A stretch of 64,000 bases of DNA from the NCBI GenBank assembly GCA_027924645.1, contig BSBN01000140.1, forward strand, positions 8,500,501 to 8,564,500, given 5' to 3'. The stretch is from Cunninghamia lanceolata (lineage: Eukaryota; Streptophyta; Pinopsida; Cupressales; Cupressaceae). This document shows positions 32,531 to 44,032 of this stretch, piece after piece; position 1 is the first letter of the stretch; every line of letters begins with the position of its first letter. A program made the translations under genes and the position numbers. The notes beneath the pieces are model-generated. The model did no database searches. It had not been told where the DNA came from and saw nothing but the letters and a program-made list of their open reading frames with translations.

Positions 32531-33668
32531 ACCTACGTTCCATGGTAAACTGGGCCTAGGTGCAGCCCTTGAGTGTACCCTACCCAAAAAAGGGGAGAGG
32601 ACTTGGACGCCCATGCCTTAGTCCTGCCCTATTTTGGGGTAGTGCCAATTTCTGGGTGTCGGTTAGTGACCGTTATTAGGTCCCTTTGCTGACATGGTAA
32701 GTTTGAATTTCAAATATCTTGTCGAGAGTGTTTATAGATGCATATATAAACATGCTTAGGCATTCATTTCAAAACTAGATATCAACTAGAAATGATGTTC
32801 ATGTGAATTTGGCATCCTAAGGTGATTCAAGGCTTTCTATTGTGTTGAAAGAGTAGACTTGTATGTTTTGTGTATTGATATTTACATATTTCAGCATCAA
32901 TCTCCTCATGGCATGAAGAGCATCTTCCTCCATGAGAGCTTCACTACAAAGTGACATAATATTATGTTTTCATTATTGATTCCTTTGGTTTTTCCCTCTG
33001 CCTCACAAGGGCACACACTCTTTGTCTGACAATGGTGTTTGGAGACTTAAGTGTCCTCCAAGGCTTGACTGAGGCAAGCCTCTAAACACCACAACCCCCA
33101 AACCAAGTCTTGTGATTATAGGTTACAGGTGTTGCATTTGGGAAAAGTGGAGTTGTAGGAAGGATTGGCAGACATCAGGGATTTAGGATCTAAAGAAAAG
33201 GACACAGGAGCACTTCTAGGACTTGGGTGCTCGCTTTAGTGTCCTCCGCAGATAGATCTCTTAAAATAGAAGTTACAAGGCTGATTAATGTCAGAAGGAG
33301 GTCTGGATTCTACAAAGAAACCCATACCTTGGACTAGGGTGCCTGCTCCAGTGTCCCAACTATTCTGCCTCAAAACACCAAAAATAGGTATTCTATGATT
33401 TTACATTTTACTCCTGTCTGCAAGAGCTTCTTATGTCTTTCATCAATTTGTTGTTGTATTTGCATAATTAGGGTTTTAATGGTTAATTGGGCATAAGAGA
33501 AGGAAAATTAATAATTAAATTCCCTAATCCAAATTTCCCTACATCTGAAAGTCACCTAGGTTATGATAGTACTCGCCACTCAGCCCTAGATCCTTCAATG
33601 TTTAGAGGAGAGGCAGATTTAAACACAAAATGACTAAAACATTAACAAATCCAATTTTCCCCTAAACA
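32531..33668 (+). repeat. 3' LTR of B1, second piece
   Basis: ACCTACGTTCCATGG onward matches 3591-4722 and ends CCTAAACA. Joined with 10026-10142 it gives about 1255 bp. TATATAAA at 32743-32750 matches the TATA candidate in LTR1. Confidence 0.9.
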
Positions 33669-33706
33669 CTTTTGAAGAATTCAACATTCCTACATCTAAA
33701 AATCCA

Positions 33707-35022
33707 TTGAATACCTTCTTTACAATAGGAGAGACACAAATGTTGCAAGATATTATACCTAATACAACCACTATGGATAATCAAGTATTTCATGATGTTG
33801 AGGACACTATTGAGGTGGTCACACATGTGCCTAATGAGAAAATAAACAAACTTGATAAAGACTTAGCTGATTTTCATGAATTTGTTTGAAATGAAAGGAT
33901 AGCAGAAGAAGTTGTCCCTGTGATCTACCACATAAGAGAATTGATAAAAGAAGGACAAGATGGTATCAATGTTATTCGAGGTTTAACACATATTGTACAC
34001 AATAATGTTATGACAATGATTGAATGTGCAAATGGTATCAAAAACATGTCATCTCCATCTCTTACACAAATATCGGCACCTATACTGACCACTAGAATGT
34101 CTACATTTACATCGACAATTTTGACAACTAATGCAAATGCTTGTAGTAATGCTACCACTGGGATTGGACTATCTAATGTAACTAGTTCACAAAATTACAA
34201 AGATATGTAATTTAATTATCAGAAGTTGGTTTCTAAGGGGACCTCTTCTATGAATACTTATCCTCAACCACCTCTCCATCCCACCTATTACATACAACTA
34301 CTCGCAACCACCTTCCACCTATCACTATGTCCAACCACCATTGAACTATTCACAGCCTCCACTTATCACTATCAAGCTCAATCACCTCCTCACTTTGGGT
34401 CTAATTCCTCGCAACAAACCACATCTCCCAATGATGCCATCTTAAACCAACTTTTGCAAGGCATGACTTCTTTACAAAAAAATGACAAACTTGACAAATT
34501 CTTCACAACCTAATATATCAACTTTTCATGCCCGTAATCCCCTATCTTATGCAATTTTGTGAACTCCTATGCCTAAGAGGTTTGAGACTCCTCGCTTTGA
34601 AAAATATGGTGGAAAGCGTGATCCTAATACAAATATGTGTAGTGATTTCTACTTTGAAGAGGATTCATTTTCAAAACTTTCCCACGATCTCTCAAAGATA
34701 CTGCTTTAGAATAGTTTTTCTCTTTACCTCCGAATTCAATACACTCTTTTTCACAATTAGTTGATCAATTTTTTACAACATCTTCAAGCAAACATTGGAC
34801 CTCAAGTCTCTTTAATTGAATTAGTTCATTGCAAACAATGTCCCAAATAGAAGTTAATTGAGTTTATTAGTCAGTATCAACCTCTCTATGTACAAATTCA
34901 ATATCAGATGAAGGATGAGGATGTTCAGAAGGTATTCATTACAAATCTACAACCCAACATCCATAATAAGATTCTCTTGATAAAGTATAACTCCTTTCAA
35001 CATTTATGTACCGCTCTTCATG
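33707..35022 (+). pseudogene. B2 gag, first part
   Basis: Matches B1 from about 5905 to 7238: an N-terminal piece with HIRELIKEGQDG, then RFETPRFEKYGG-like core sequence near 34580 and VFITNLQPNIHNKILL near 34940, all with frameshifts and stops. Ends at the E insertion. Confidence 0.75.
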
Positions 35023-35061
35023 ATTATTGTTGTACCCAACCAAATTTTTTGCTTCATTAAG

Positions 35062-35241
35062 GCATTTTGAAACAAGTCTAGAAAATTTTATGTCTAAAAG
35101 TTAAAAAAGCAAAATTTCTAAAAATAGACGTCGAGTTAGGTTTTCTGGGTTGCATTTTGAAACAAGTCTAGAAAATTTTTCGTCTAAAAGTTAAAAAAGC
35201 AAAATTTCTAAAAATAGACGTCGAGTTAGGTTTTCTAGGTT
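35062..35241 (+). repeat. 90-bp tandem duplication in E
   Basis: GCATTTTGAAACAAGTCTAG to TTAGGTTTTCT occurs twice head to tail (starting 35062 and 35152) with very few changes, so the duplication is young. Confidence 0.9.
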
Positions 35242-35599
35242 TCTTGACATATGGATGTTGGCAAAACTTTCTAAAAATAGAATCTCCAAATCAGGTGTCG
35301 CGCTCGATTCTCATTGGTCAATTTTGCTCCAAGATCAACACGGTTCAGACGGAATCTTCAAACGACCAAGTTTTCTCTACTGGGTCATTTTTGCTTTTTC
35401 ACAAGGTGAAGCATGAGCTTGAAAGTCATCAACACAGAAAATTTCACCTGCCAAAACTCTTCGACGAGTTTCCAACGCTGTTTCAACGACGCAAAACCGA
35501 CAAACGGCCGTTGTCTCGATGATGCACGCAAAATGATGCAAGATGGATCCAAGGTGAATTGAAAAGTTGGAAAATCATAAAAATGGCTAATTCTAGTGA

Positions 35600-36400
35600 A
35601 ATTGGGTGCCCCTAGAGGCTTAGGGCACCCATCTTCTCCTGTGTTAGTTTTTTTTCATGTTTTTCAAGAAACATCGAAAATACTTCTGTCGGCTCTTTTC
35701 TGGTTGGTCAAACTTGGTCAAAAGTTAGTCAAAGCCAGGATTTCATCATAGATATGTTTATACTACTTAGATCACCCTCTGTCCTGCCTCGACAGTCGTC
35801 AGAACGACCGAAATCAAAGATCAAACAGGAGCCATGGGCACAGAAATCGAGAAAAGGTGCAAAATTGAAAATTTTTGAAAATTTTTCTATGTTGGGAAAC
35901 CAGGTGCCCCAGGATGCTTGGGGCACCCAAACTCTCCATAATTAGATTATATTTGATGTTTTTCTCAAAAAACATGAATCTCCTTCCGTCAGCCCAGTCC
36001 AGTTCAGTGTTGATCAGTTTGGCACATTTTTTGAGGCAAATGAAAGGTACAATTAGCTCAGTTTTCATCAGGCTTGCATATTTGCTAGATCATCAGACTC
36101 ATTTTCATCCCAGTTGATAGAAATTGACAGCCAAACAGGGGTCCTGTGCCTCTGGAACACGCACGCAAACCAAGAAATTGGAAAAGTTGAAAAAACTAAA
36201 AAAATGGCTAAGTGTTGGGAAACTGGGTGCCCCAAGAGGCTTGGGGTGCCCAACTTGAGTAGTGTTAGAATATTTTTATGTTTTCAGTGTTTTCTAAAAT
36301 GCCTTGTTACCAATCTTCACCCGTTGGCAGTGTCTGGGAGGTCAAACTTGGTCAAACGGTGTCAAATAGTCAAACGGAGGTAGGGGATGGAATCTCAGTT
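35600..36400 (+). repeat. About 300-bp repeat units in E, each with a strong hairpin
   Basis: Hairpins of 27 bases at 35604-35630, 35902-35928 and 36225-36251, each with arms like GGTGCCCC and GGGGCACC around AGAGGCT or GGATGCT. In the third copy two pairs become G-U, so an RNA stem is kept. Flanking similarity (GGTCAAACTTGGTCAAA near 35706 and 36342; TTGGGAAAC before the second and third hairpins) shows that the whole block repeats about every 298-323 bp. Stretch 36400-37248 has no clear feature. Confidence 0.7.
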
Positions 36401-37248
36401 GATCAATCTCCAAAATATCAAGATCAGTCAGCTTTTTCAGTTCATGACGACATTTTTCCACCTTGTCAAAGTCAGAGACAGGCCATATTTGAGTCAAAAC
36501 GAGTGTTGAAGTGTCGAAAATGAAGAAAATTTTGTTAGCACTTCTTCCAACTCGTGCATTCGATGACATCATCAAAGAAGATATTTTTTGTCATCTTGCA
36601 CATGAAGCCATAGGCTCCTACAAAATAGGGATTCTTCCTATTCAAAGACATCCACTTGGATTTATTCTTTAAAAGATGCTTTCTTCATGGATGAGGGTGA
36701 AGTTTTCTTCTCACACAAATAAAGCTGCTTTTTTGACCAAAAGATTTATAAAGACAAGATTTGGGCTTCTTTATTTCATTATCTTTTGTAGGTTGCATCT
36801 AGAGGAAAGATTTTATTTTTCTTTCAACGAAGATTCGAACACCCAAACCAGCTGCTTTTTCAGTGTTCTTCATAGATTCGGGTTGAGGAAGAAGAAAGGC
36901 TTGCTTTTTCAAGGTCCTTGTTTCAAGGAGATCATTTTTCAAAAATCTGACCAGAGCTTTTTCAGTTTTCGTCGAGATGGGTCCATCCAGATTATCATCC
37001 TCTTGAAGATTGGGAGTTGTGTTTTTTTTCAGGAAACTACTTTTTTCCTGCTTTTTTAAGAAAATCTCCACTTTTTCAAAATCTGACAATCTGGGTTACT
37101 TAGAAACAGAATTATCTACAAAACCCATGTGCCAACTTTTTTAGCTCACATTCTACTTTTTCTAAAAATTAGTAAATAATTCTCAGCCATCTGTCTAATA
37201 CTTTTTCCAACATAGGCATGTTCACAGTCGATTTTCAAATCTTCTAAT

Positions 37249-40225
37249 ATGCAGTACTCTCCAACACAAATCAGGGACAAAATAGCATTGGTTCATGATT
37301 ACCTGAAAACTTGTGAAATAGACTTGCATAAAGTACTTCCAGTAATCAATTTACACTCCTTGGAGGATGCAAGAAATAATGTTATCAGGAATCTTGGACA
37401 CTCCGATTTGCTTGCTGCGGTATCCTTTCCTATCACCATGCAAAGTATCAAGTTTGTGATTGCTTGCGTGACGCATTACAACTCGATCACAAGAGAAATT
37501 CAGTCAGGTGATGGACATGTGCTCTGTAGCTTGAGGCCAAACAACATTGAAAAGTGTTTTACAATACCTATTTGGAGAGAGAACTTAACTGTTTCACTTG
37601 AAGAATGCAAGAGGGTTTGGAACAACGATAAGGAAAAATAAAGAAAAAAGATTGGTCAGAAGTGGTTGAAAGAAAATCAGAATATTATGCCAAGGAATGT
37701 TAGACGTGGAGAATTCAAGGAGGAGCATGCAATAATGATTACTCTGCTAAGTCATATCACAGGTCAAGCAGATGCAAATAAATTTTAGCCTTGGATGTTT
37801 TACATCATGTCCCAGATCGTTGACGGAACCGAATTCTATGATTGGTCGGCACTAATCAGTGATAGTCTCCACCAACAAATAATTGATTTTCAAAGGGCTC
37901 ACGAATTCCACATGATATCATACCTTATGTATTTGATGGCTTTTCAGGGTCAATTCAGAGGTTTGAATGTTGTTGGAACTCTGGATACTCAACATGTGTA
38001 TCATCACTTCCCGCAGTTAGAGATCTCTCAAGCTGAATGACATTATAGGCGGGTGAATGATGCATTCTTGATGCATGCAGTGCGAGACATGGACAAGGAG
38101 TTGCATATACAATTTTCTGTAGAGGCTAGAATAGCAATGGTAGAATGGGCTGATTGGTTTATCCAATTTCCTACTTCTTCCTACATCAGAGTATATGGCT
38201 TCTCAGGAGAGCCATCCATGTTGCCACGATATCCTATAGATGAAATAACATTTATAGAATTTTTGAGGCAAGCTTATGAAGTGCATACATTTTTGCGTAG
38301 CAGATGCAAGACTGCCTTCAATTTTCCACTTGGGATGAGCATTTACAGATGTAGATCTGGAGCAAATGCCAAGGCAATTGGTAATGAATCATCCAGATAT
38401 GGTCTTAATTTTTTCGACAGGAGATCTTCATATGATCCCTGTGGTGTTTATGCATCACATCTTGGTCAGAATTGTATGCACAAGTTTGCAGTTGAAGACT
38501 TCTGGGCTAATTGTGCTGATGAGTATAAAGTGCGAGGACGCAGTTATAGCAGATTCACTCTTCAACAAATGTCTGATATCCTATCAGAAGACATAGAAGG
38601 TTTGACAGAGAGTGGTGAAGTTCTACTTCCCACGTATTTCAAAGACCAAATTGAGCAACAACCGTTGCTGCCAGTTAATTGGTCAGTAAAAGAGAGCACT
38701 TCCATTGAGGAGAGAACAAGTCGAGTGGTTAAAAATAATTTGATATTCTTAAAGACTAAGCAGAAGGATGATATTCCATTAGTAGAGCCGCCAGTTGTGC
38801 AACCATCAGAACCTTCCACTTCCAAGCCAAAACAAAGAGTAAAAGCTATGAGTGTTCTCCCAAAGGGAACAGAAATGGCAAAGTTAAAGAGGAAAAAGGA
38901 TGAGTCTCCAGCTCATGTCCAACAGGAACATCCACCAGTTGAACCAGAAGCTCCTGTTGAAACAATGCCGCATGTTGAAGTGTTACCTTTAGATCATGTA
39001 TCTCCACCCTCTTCACTAATCCCTTCCCCTATTCACATAGATTCAGAGCCAGATTCACCAGTTCGCAACTTTGATGCAAGCATTGATTCTTCAGGAGCTG
39101 ATGAGGCGAGAACCGAGTTTCCAAGAGAGGATGGCTCATCTTGGCTTGAAAACATTTTGGGAAGGAAGAGAAGAAAGCCCTCATATCAGCTAGATTTAAC
39201 AGAGCTAAAAAGCATCTATCAAGACACACTAGACAAGCAGCTGAAAAAGTAGGTTTGCATTGAGAAGAATGCGGATGGAGAAATAATTCTTGAGACTACA
39301 ACATCTCTAGAAAATAGAAGTGCTAATGATGTCGAGGTTGATGACTTCACAGTTGTCAAAGCTAACCTTGGTAGAAGTACTCGCCATACAGATGTCAATC
39401 TCTTCGAGGTTACAGCGGATAGCTTGAAGGAAAGGGTATTAAGAGATGGACAAGACAAGGCAGCTCTCAAAGCTGAAGTTTGACAGTTGCGGCAATACAT
39501 TTCCAACCTTTTCCATGGCACTTCACAGGCTGATTTGCTTCTTCCACCAAATCTTGGATCAGCGGCATTTCAATAAGTTGGTCCTCTATGGGAGGCACAT
39601 GGATAGTTGGGTAGAAGAATTTGTGACCAAAGGGAGAGTTGTACTTGCAGAGCTTTATCAGTTGAAGTACAACGCTCATGATTTACACCAAGGCATACAG
39701 GGGTTGCAGCAGATCATGGCAGAAAATAGACCAGTATTCGAGATCATTATCTCTGACTTGAAGATTGCACTTGATACTGTTGATTCAGCTAAAGATAAGA
39801 AGATAGTTTCTACTTGGAAAGCGCAATATCTTTTCACAGTAAAAACTTACGACAATATGAGTTCAGAGTTGGCAGAATGGAAAGAAAAGGTAGTCGGCAT
39901 CCTCAAGTTCATCAAATCCTTTGTCTCTCAGATCCTGTGTTCATATGAGAAAGAAGATGGTACCCCGTATGATCTCAGAGAAGTGCAAGCAGAGTTCTAG
40001 ACTCTCGTCCACAACAACTTTAATGATGATATCAATGCTAGCAAGATGAGTCGTCTTGCTACAATGACAGTGAAATTTGACAAGGCTACGGGTAAAGTTC
40101 ACGAATTTCTTCAGATGGTTGCCAATGGTGAAGAAATGTTAGAGAATCAGAATATTGTTCTAGAGAGTATCAGTGTTCCTGGCAGAGATGCAGTCACTTG
40201 CTTTTTAGAAGATATTGTTTCCTAG
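37249..40225 (+). pseudogene. Element E accessory ORF, about 990 codons (unknown function)
   Basis: I do not know its function. One frame runs from 37249 to about 39480 with isolated stops at 37639, 37786, 38038, 39250 and 39481. It then shifts near 39550 to the frame 39446-40225 with one more stop at 39998. Layout: a folded-looking N-terminal half (PWMFYIMS, LISDSLHQQIIDFQ, YLMYLMAF, VNDAFLMHAV, FIQFPTSSYIRVYGF). A basic, Pro/Glu-rich and probably disordered middle follows at about 38760-39240 (KPKQRVKAM, KRKKDES). The C-terminal part is helical (WVEEFVTKGRVVLAEL). The segment 37690-38200 is clearly related to the relic at 63092-63607. Few stops for its length suggest recent loss of function. 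Confidence 0.7.
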
Positions 40226-41208
40226 AATATCAACGGATGACATCACCAAAAAGCTAGAATGTTGATGAGGATGCATTTCAAAATAAAGTAGCTTTAAAAC
40301 ATATGCTTTTTGTTTTAAAGCATGTGCTTTCATCCTAATCTCATCCATTCTATATTTAGAAAGAAATCACCTTGTGATAAATGGAATCTTCTTTGCTTTA
40401 AAGCAGATTGCTTTAAAGCATTTGTTTTTTGTATCTTTGTCTTAGAATAGTAATAAAGCTTGCGAGTTGGCAAGTTAGGGTTAATCAAGGAGATTTTAGG
40501 GTTCCCTACTCCTTTGATTTTAGTATAAATAAGGGCATCCTTGCCCATTGTTTAAGGGGACTTTTGTGATAGCAAATTTGTTGTGCCTATTCTAGCCTAC
40601 AAACATTGTTATTCCAGGTGTTTGTTCACTTTGTGTTCATTGTTCTCCGGTGTTTGATCGCTTACAGTATGCCTACCTTTTGCTACAGTATTGTTGTCCT
40701 GGAGTTGTATTAAACTTTGTGATATTGAATAGAAGTCTCATGCCTACTTTGCTCTGATATTCTATATCGATTCATTAAGTTATCATCATCAAATGTGTAG
40801 CTTCTATAACTTTCATTTTCAGCTTTCATCATTAAAGTACTTTTAGTCTTGTGGTATAAATCTGGAGGAAAACTACTTGAGTTTTTGTGTTAACAATCAT
40901 TCCTTGTTCACTTTCAACTTCCTTTGCTTTGAATTTACTCAGGAGATTGAAAGCATCATTAGTCTATGCTAGTTGTAGTAGAAGTTTTATAAAAAAGGAA
41001 AAAACCTCTTCTGCAGCATTTAGAGTTTTATAACCTTGTGGTCGTAGCTGAGAATCAAAAACAAGATAGACAAAGTTTCATTCAAGTTATCTTTTTAGTG
41101 AACATCAGCAAGAAAGGGAACTCCCCCTTCCAATAGGAGAGCAGTTTATCTGTGCATATATGTCCATTTCCAAATTGCATACCAGAGGTGCGAATTGAAG
41201 CACCAACA
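40226..41208 (+). other. LTR-like tail of element E
   Basis: No ORF. CTTTAAAGCA and related motifs repeat near 40285-40425. TATAAATA at 40524-40531 is followed by AAGGGCATCC, a layout typical of an LTR promoter. It ends CACCAACA at the duplication. A possible LTR start is TGTTGATGAGG near 40260, but no partner copy exists at the left end of E. Confidence 0.45.
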
Positions 41209-41213
41209 ATTAT

Positions 41214-42243
41214 TAACTTTTGTCTAGTCAGTATGAAAACCAAAACTCATCGGCTCAAGTTGGTCAATTCACGGGTGGACCATCATAAAACAACTTTAAA
41301 AGGAATAATAATAGGAGTTTCATTAAGGTTAATGGATTGAATTTGAATAACTTTTCTCAAGTGTATGTTGTCACTAATCTGAAGAAGACACCATATCAAT
41401 AAAGAAAGTTTACTCTGATATCTAAGTCCTATCATTCTATCATGAATCAAGCCATGAGTAATAATCTTATGAAACTTCCCCCAATTGAACCTTTGGATCT
41501 TAATAAAATGCAAGGACCTTATTTCGATGCTAATGCATTTTTGTCATTTTCATCAACAACAAGGACATGATACTGAATGATGTATGCATCTTAAACATGA
41601 AATACAAGACCTCATTGACTCAAATGTTATATAGGTATCAGGTGTGAATGACAATGGAAATAAGTCAATTGCTCCACGGAATCAAAATTTACAAATCTTT
41701 ACTAATCCTTTTCCTAAGCATACTAATAACAATATGATGGAACAGAGTATAGTGGAAGTAGACAATGATTATTTGGAATACGATAACATCATGGGTATAA
41801 TAGAAGTGGATAAGTAAAAGTTAGATAACTCACCTCGTCCATGAGGAAAAGGAATTTATGTTGAGGTTCCTCCTCCATCATCTTTACAAGGATCAAGAGA
41901 TAACCAAAATGCATCAAAAAGACAAATACAACAACTAAATTAGAGAACTATAACACACGAAATGATTGAAATAATACAAGATAGTCCTTGTTACTATGAT
42001 AGACAAACTCAACAAAGAAAGCTAGCTAAAAATTAGAAAAGAGTACAAATATTGTCATCAGTTGAAAATAATAGTGGTTCTCCTCCTCATAAGAAACAAA
42101 AGGTATCACATGCACAAGAATCTGAGAAACAAGCATTGCATGGACTTTCTAACAACAAACAAGACTCTCATAAGAACCACTCAAGCTTCACACAAAACTT
42201 GATAGAGCATCTCTCCAAGATGCTCACAAGTTCAAAATTCTAG
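41214..42243 (+). pseudogene. B2 gag, second part
   Basis: Resumes at AACTTTTGTCTAGTC, matching B1 at 7245. Contains the linker (AQVGQFTGG-like), the knuckle region near 41555-41590 (broken, with a stop before the last Cys as in B1) and the basic tail SPPHKKQK at 42080-42105 in an open stretch 42052-42243. Confidence 0.75.
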
Positions 42244-44032
42244 AATGACTTTTCTTAACAGGTAAGTATTTCTAACCCTTTCCCTCTCGTGTTGTGTTTC
42301 CCCTGTGATGTGTTATGTGTTGTTCAGGCCTCCTGGGATGACCCTTGATTCTCTTATAAGGTCCAAGATACTAGGAGACTACTTGTGTTGTGGCCTTCTT
42401 CTATTTGTATCATCATTCTTCTATATTTCTTCTCCTATATTTTTCATTGTTGTGTGTTGTGTCTTATGGACACGGTGTTGTGGTTGGTGACTTGGGGGCA
42501 CCCTCCTACATGACTGTCCCTAAGGTACTTGTTTCTCCTCTCTTGATTTATTATTTCCCTTCCTCTCGTGTTTCTATCTAGAAGGCGGATGACGAAAAAC
42601 AAATTATACTGATGGCGACCTAGTGTCCCTTTAGCAAGAAATCAAAAAATGGACCATGTCGAAAGATGACGATGGGATTGATATATATTATCTGACGCTT
42701 GGCTAGTAGAATCACTCCATGTGATCTTGATGTTGTCTTATCGCACTTACAAACATAACAATATTGTTTCTCCGTGCACTTTGTTTATCTTTGAATCTCG
42801 CCTTGGTCACACTTGGTTTTGAGATTTCTGCGGCATAGCCACACGGTTATACTCGGTCTTCGAATCCATAGTATAACCTCAGCTCTCTTGATGTGAATGA
42901 TCATATGCATTATGGTTTATCATGATTATATGGATGCTAACACCTTTTCTTTATGGAAATTATGTGTTTGTGGGAAAATTTGGCAATCGTACAATACATG
43001 TCACCTCCGGGGGGCATGGGATTTGTGAGAGCTCATGTTCCCTTGTGTGTTTTCTTTCTACCTCAACATGCTTGATATCATCACATGATATCAACCACCT
43101 TAAGGTGGGGGCATATATAAGGTAAGCTATCTATTTTAGATACTAGAAAAGTACCTATTCTCAAGTGGTCTTAAAGACTAGTGGCGATGAGTCCCTCCTG
43201 CACTCTAAGATTTGTTTGAAATCAACTTACAATCATTTATGCCTTTTGTAGAGGCAGGATATCACGTATATCATTTTTATCTTAAGCCCTCTGTGGAGGC
43301 GAGGATGGTGTATTTCTCATGTAGAGTGCACATCCTATCATTTTCTAAAAGTCCTCTGTGGAGGAGGGGAGTGGTTCTGTGACTAACATAACCCTTAAGC
43401 ATGTCTTTGGTGATTGTTGCACAGTGAAGCCCAATTGTTGGTGTGTGCCTGTAATGTTCCTGAGATGGTGATGAACCTAGAAATAGGAACACTCCATCGC
43501 TTGTCTATTATGCTTTCTCAATGTCTTCTAAGTGTGTGTGTATTGCATGTTTGTTCCCAAGCATAGTCTAAAGACTAGTGGCGATGAGTTCCTTCTATGC
43601 TTTGGGATTTGTATGGTGTGCTTGATTTGTATGGCATGCTTGATTTGTATGGTGTACTTGATTTGTATTATGTGTCTATTGCCCCATATGTAGTTTAAAG
43701 ACTATTGGTGATGAGTCCCTCCTACATTATGGGTGGTGTGTTTACTTTCCTTATATTTGCATCTGCATTTCATATATATGAGAAAAAGAAAAGAAAATCA
43801 TCACTCTCTTCATTGCATTCATTGTATTCACTGTGTTTCGCATGTCTTCAATACTATTTTCTCCATGTTTTGCATGACTGTAATTGTCTTCTCCATGCTT
43901 TATGTGCCTGTTATTGTCTTCTTTGTGATTGGCATGTCTTCTCTATGCTTAGCGTGTTTGTTGTGTTTGTTGACCATACTTTAATGCATGTATGGGCCTT
44001 GTGTTTATACACACATTAAAGTGGGGTCTAAA
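42244..44032 (+). other. Non-coding 3' region of B2
   Basis: Parallel to 8221-10025 of B1. Hairpins with CCTC and GAGG arms at 43288-43299 and 43353-43364, and a decayed one near 43242-43254. The sequence AAAGACTAGTGGCGATGAGT recurs near 43170, 43570 and, with changes, 43688. Polypurine tract AAAGTGGGGTCTAAA precedes the LTR. Confidence 0.6.

Larger units (their letters stand above)
3472..33668 (+). mobile_element. Element B1: gag-only LTR retrotransposon, interrupted by element C
   Basis: Flanked by the 5-bp duplication CTTTT (3467-3471 and 33669-33673). It has LTRs of 1251 and about 1255 bp, a primer-site candidate, a long leader with tandem repeats, a decayed gag, a 2 kb non-coding 3' region and a polypurine tract. 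No protease, RT or integrase is visible. Without the C insertion it would be about 7.8 kb. The gag zinc knuckle (C-x2-H-x4-H-x4-C type) is the same class as in element D, which points to a Ty3/gypsy Tat-like origin. This layout fits the published class of terminal-repeat elements carrying only Gag (TR-GAG). Confidence 0.85.
35028..41208 (+). mobile_element. Element E: unclassified insertion with TG...CA ends
   Basis: Starts TGTTGTACCC and ends AGCACCAACA, flanked by ATTAT (35023-35027, 41209-41213). Comparing with B1 at 7236-7260 confirms that the target rejoins cleanly. Ends and duplication length are those of an LTR element, but I find no direct repeat linking the two ends. The body holds tandem repeats, a long ORF of unknown function and an LTR-like tail with TATAAATA. 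No RT, integrase or transposase seen. Confidence 0.7.

Noticed and set aside
43160..43740. GGCGATGAGTCC-type sequence repeated in the B2 3' region looks like part of a hammerhead ribozyme core
   Set aside because: The CTGATGA core is not exact, no matching stem II closes, and no GAAA plus cleavage triplet is placed correctly. In B1 the matching module lacks it.
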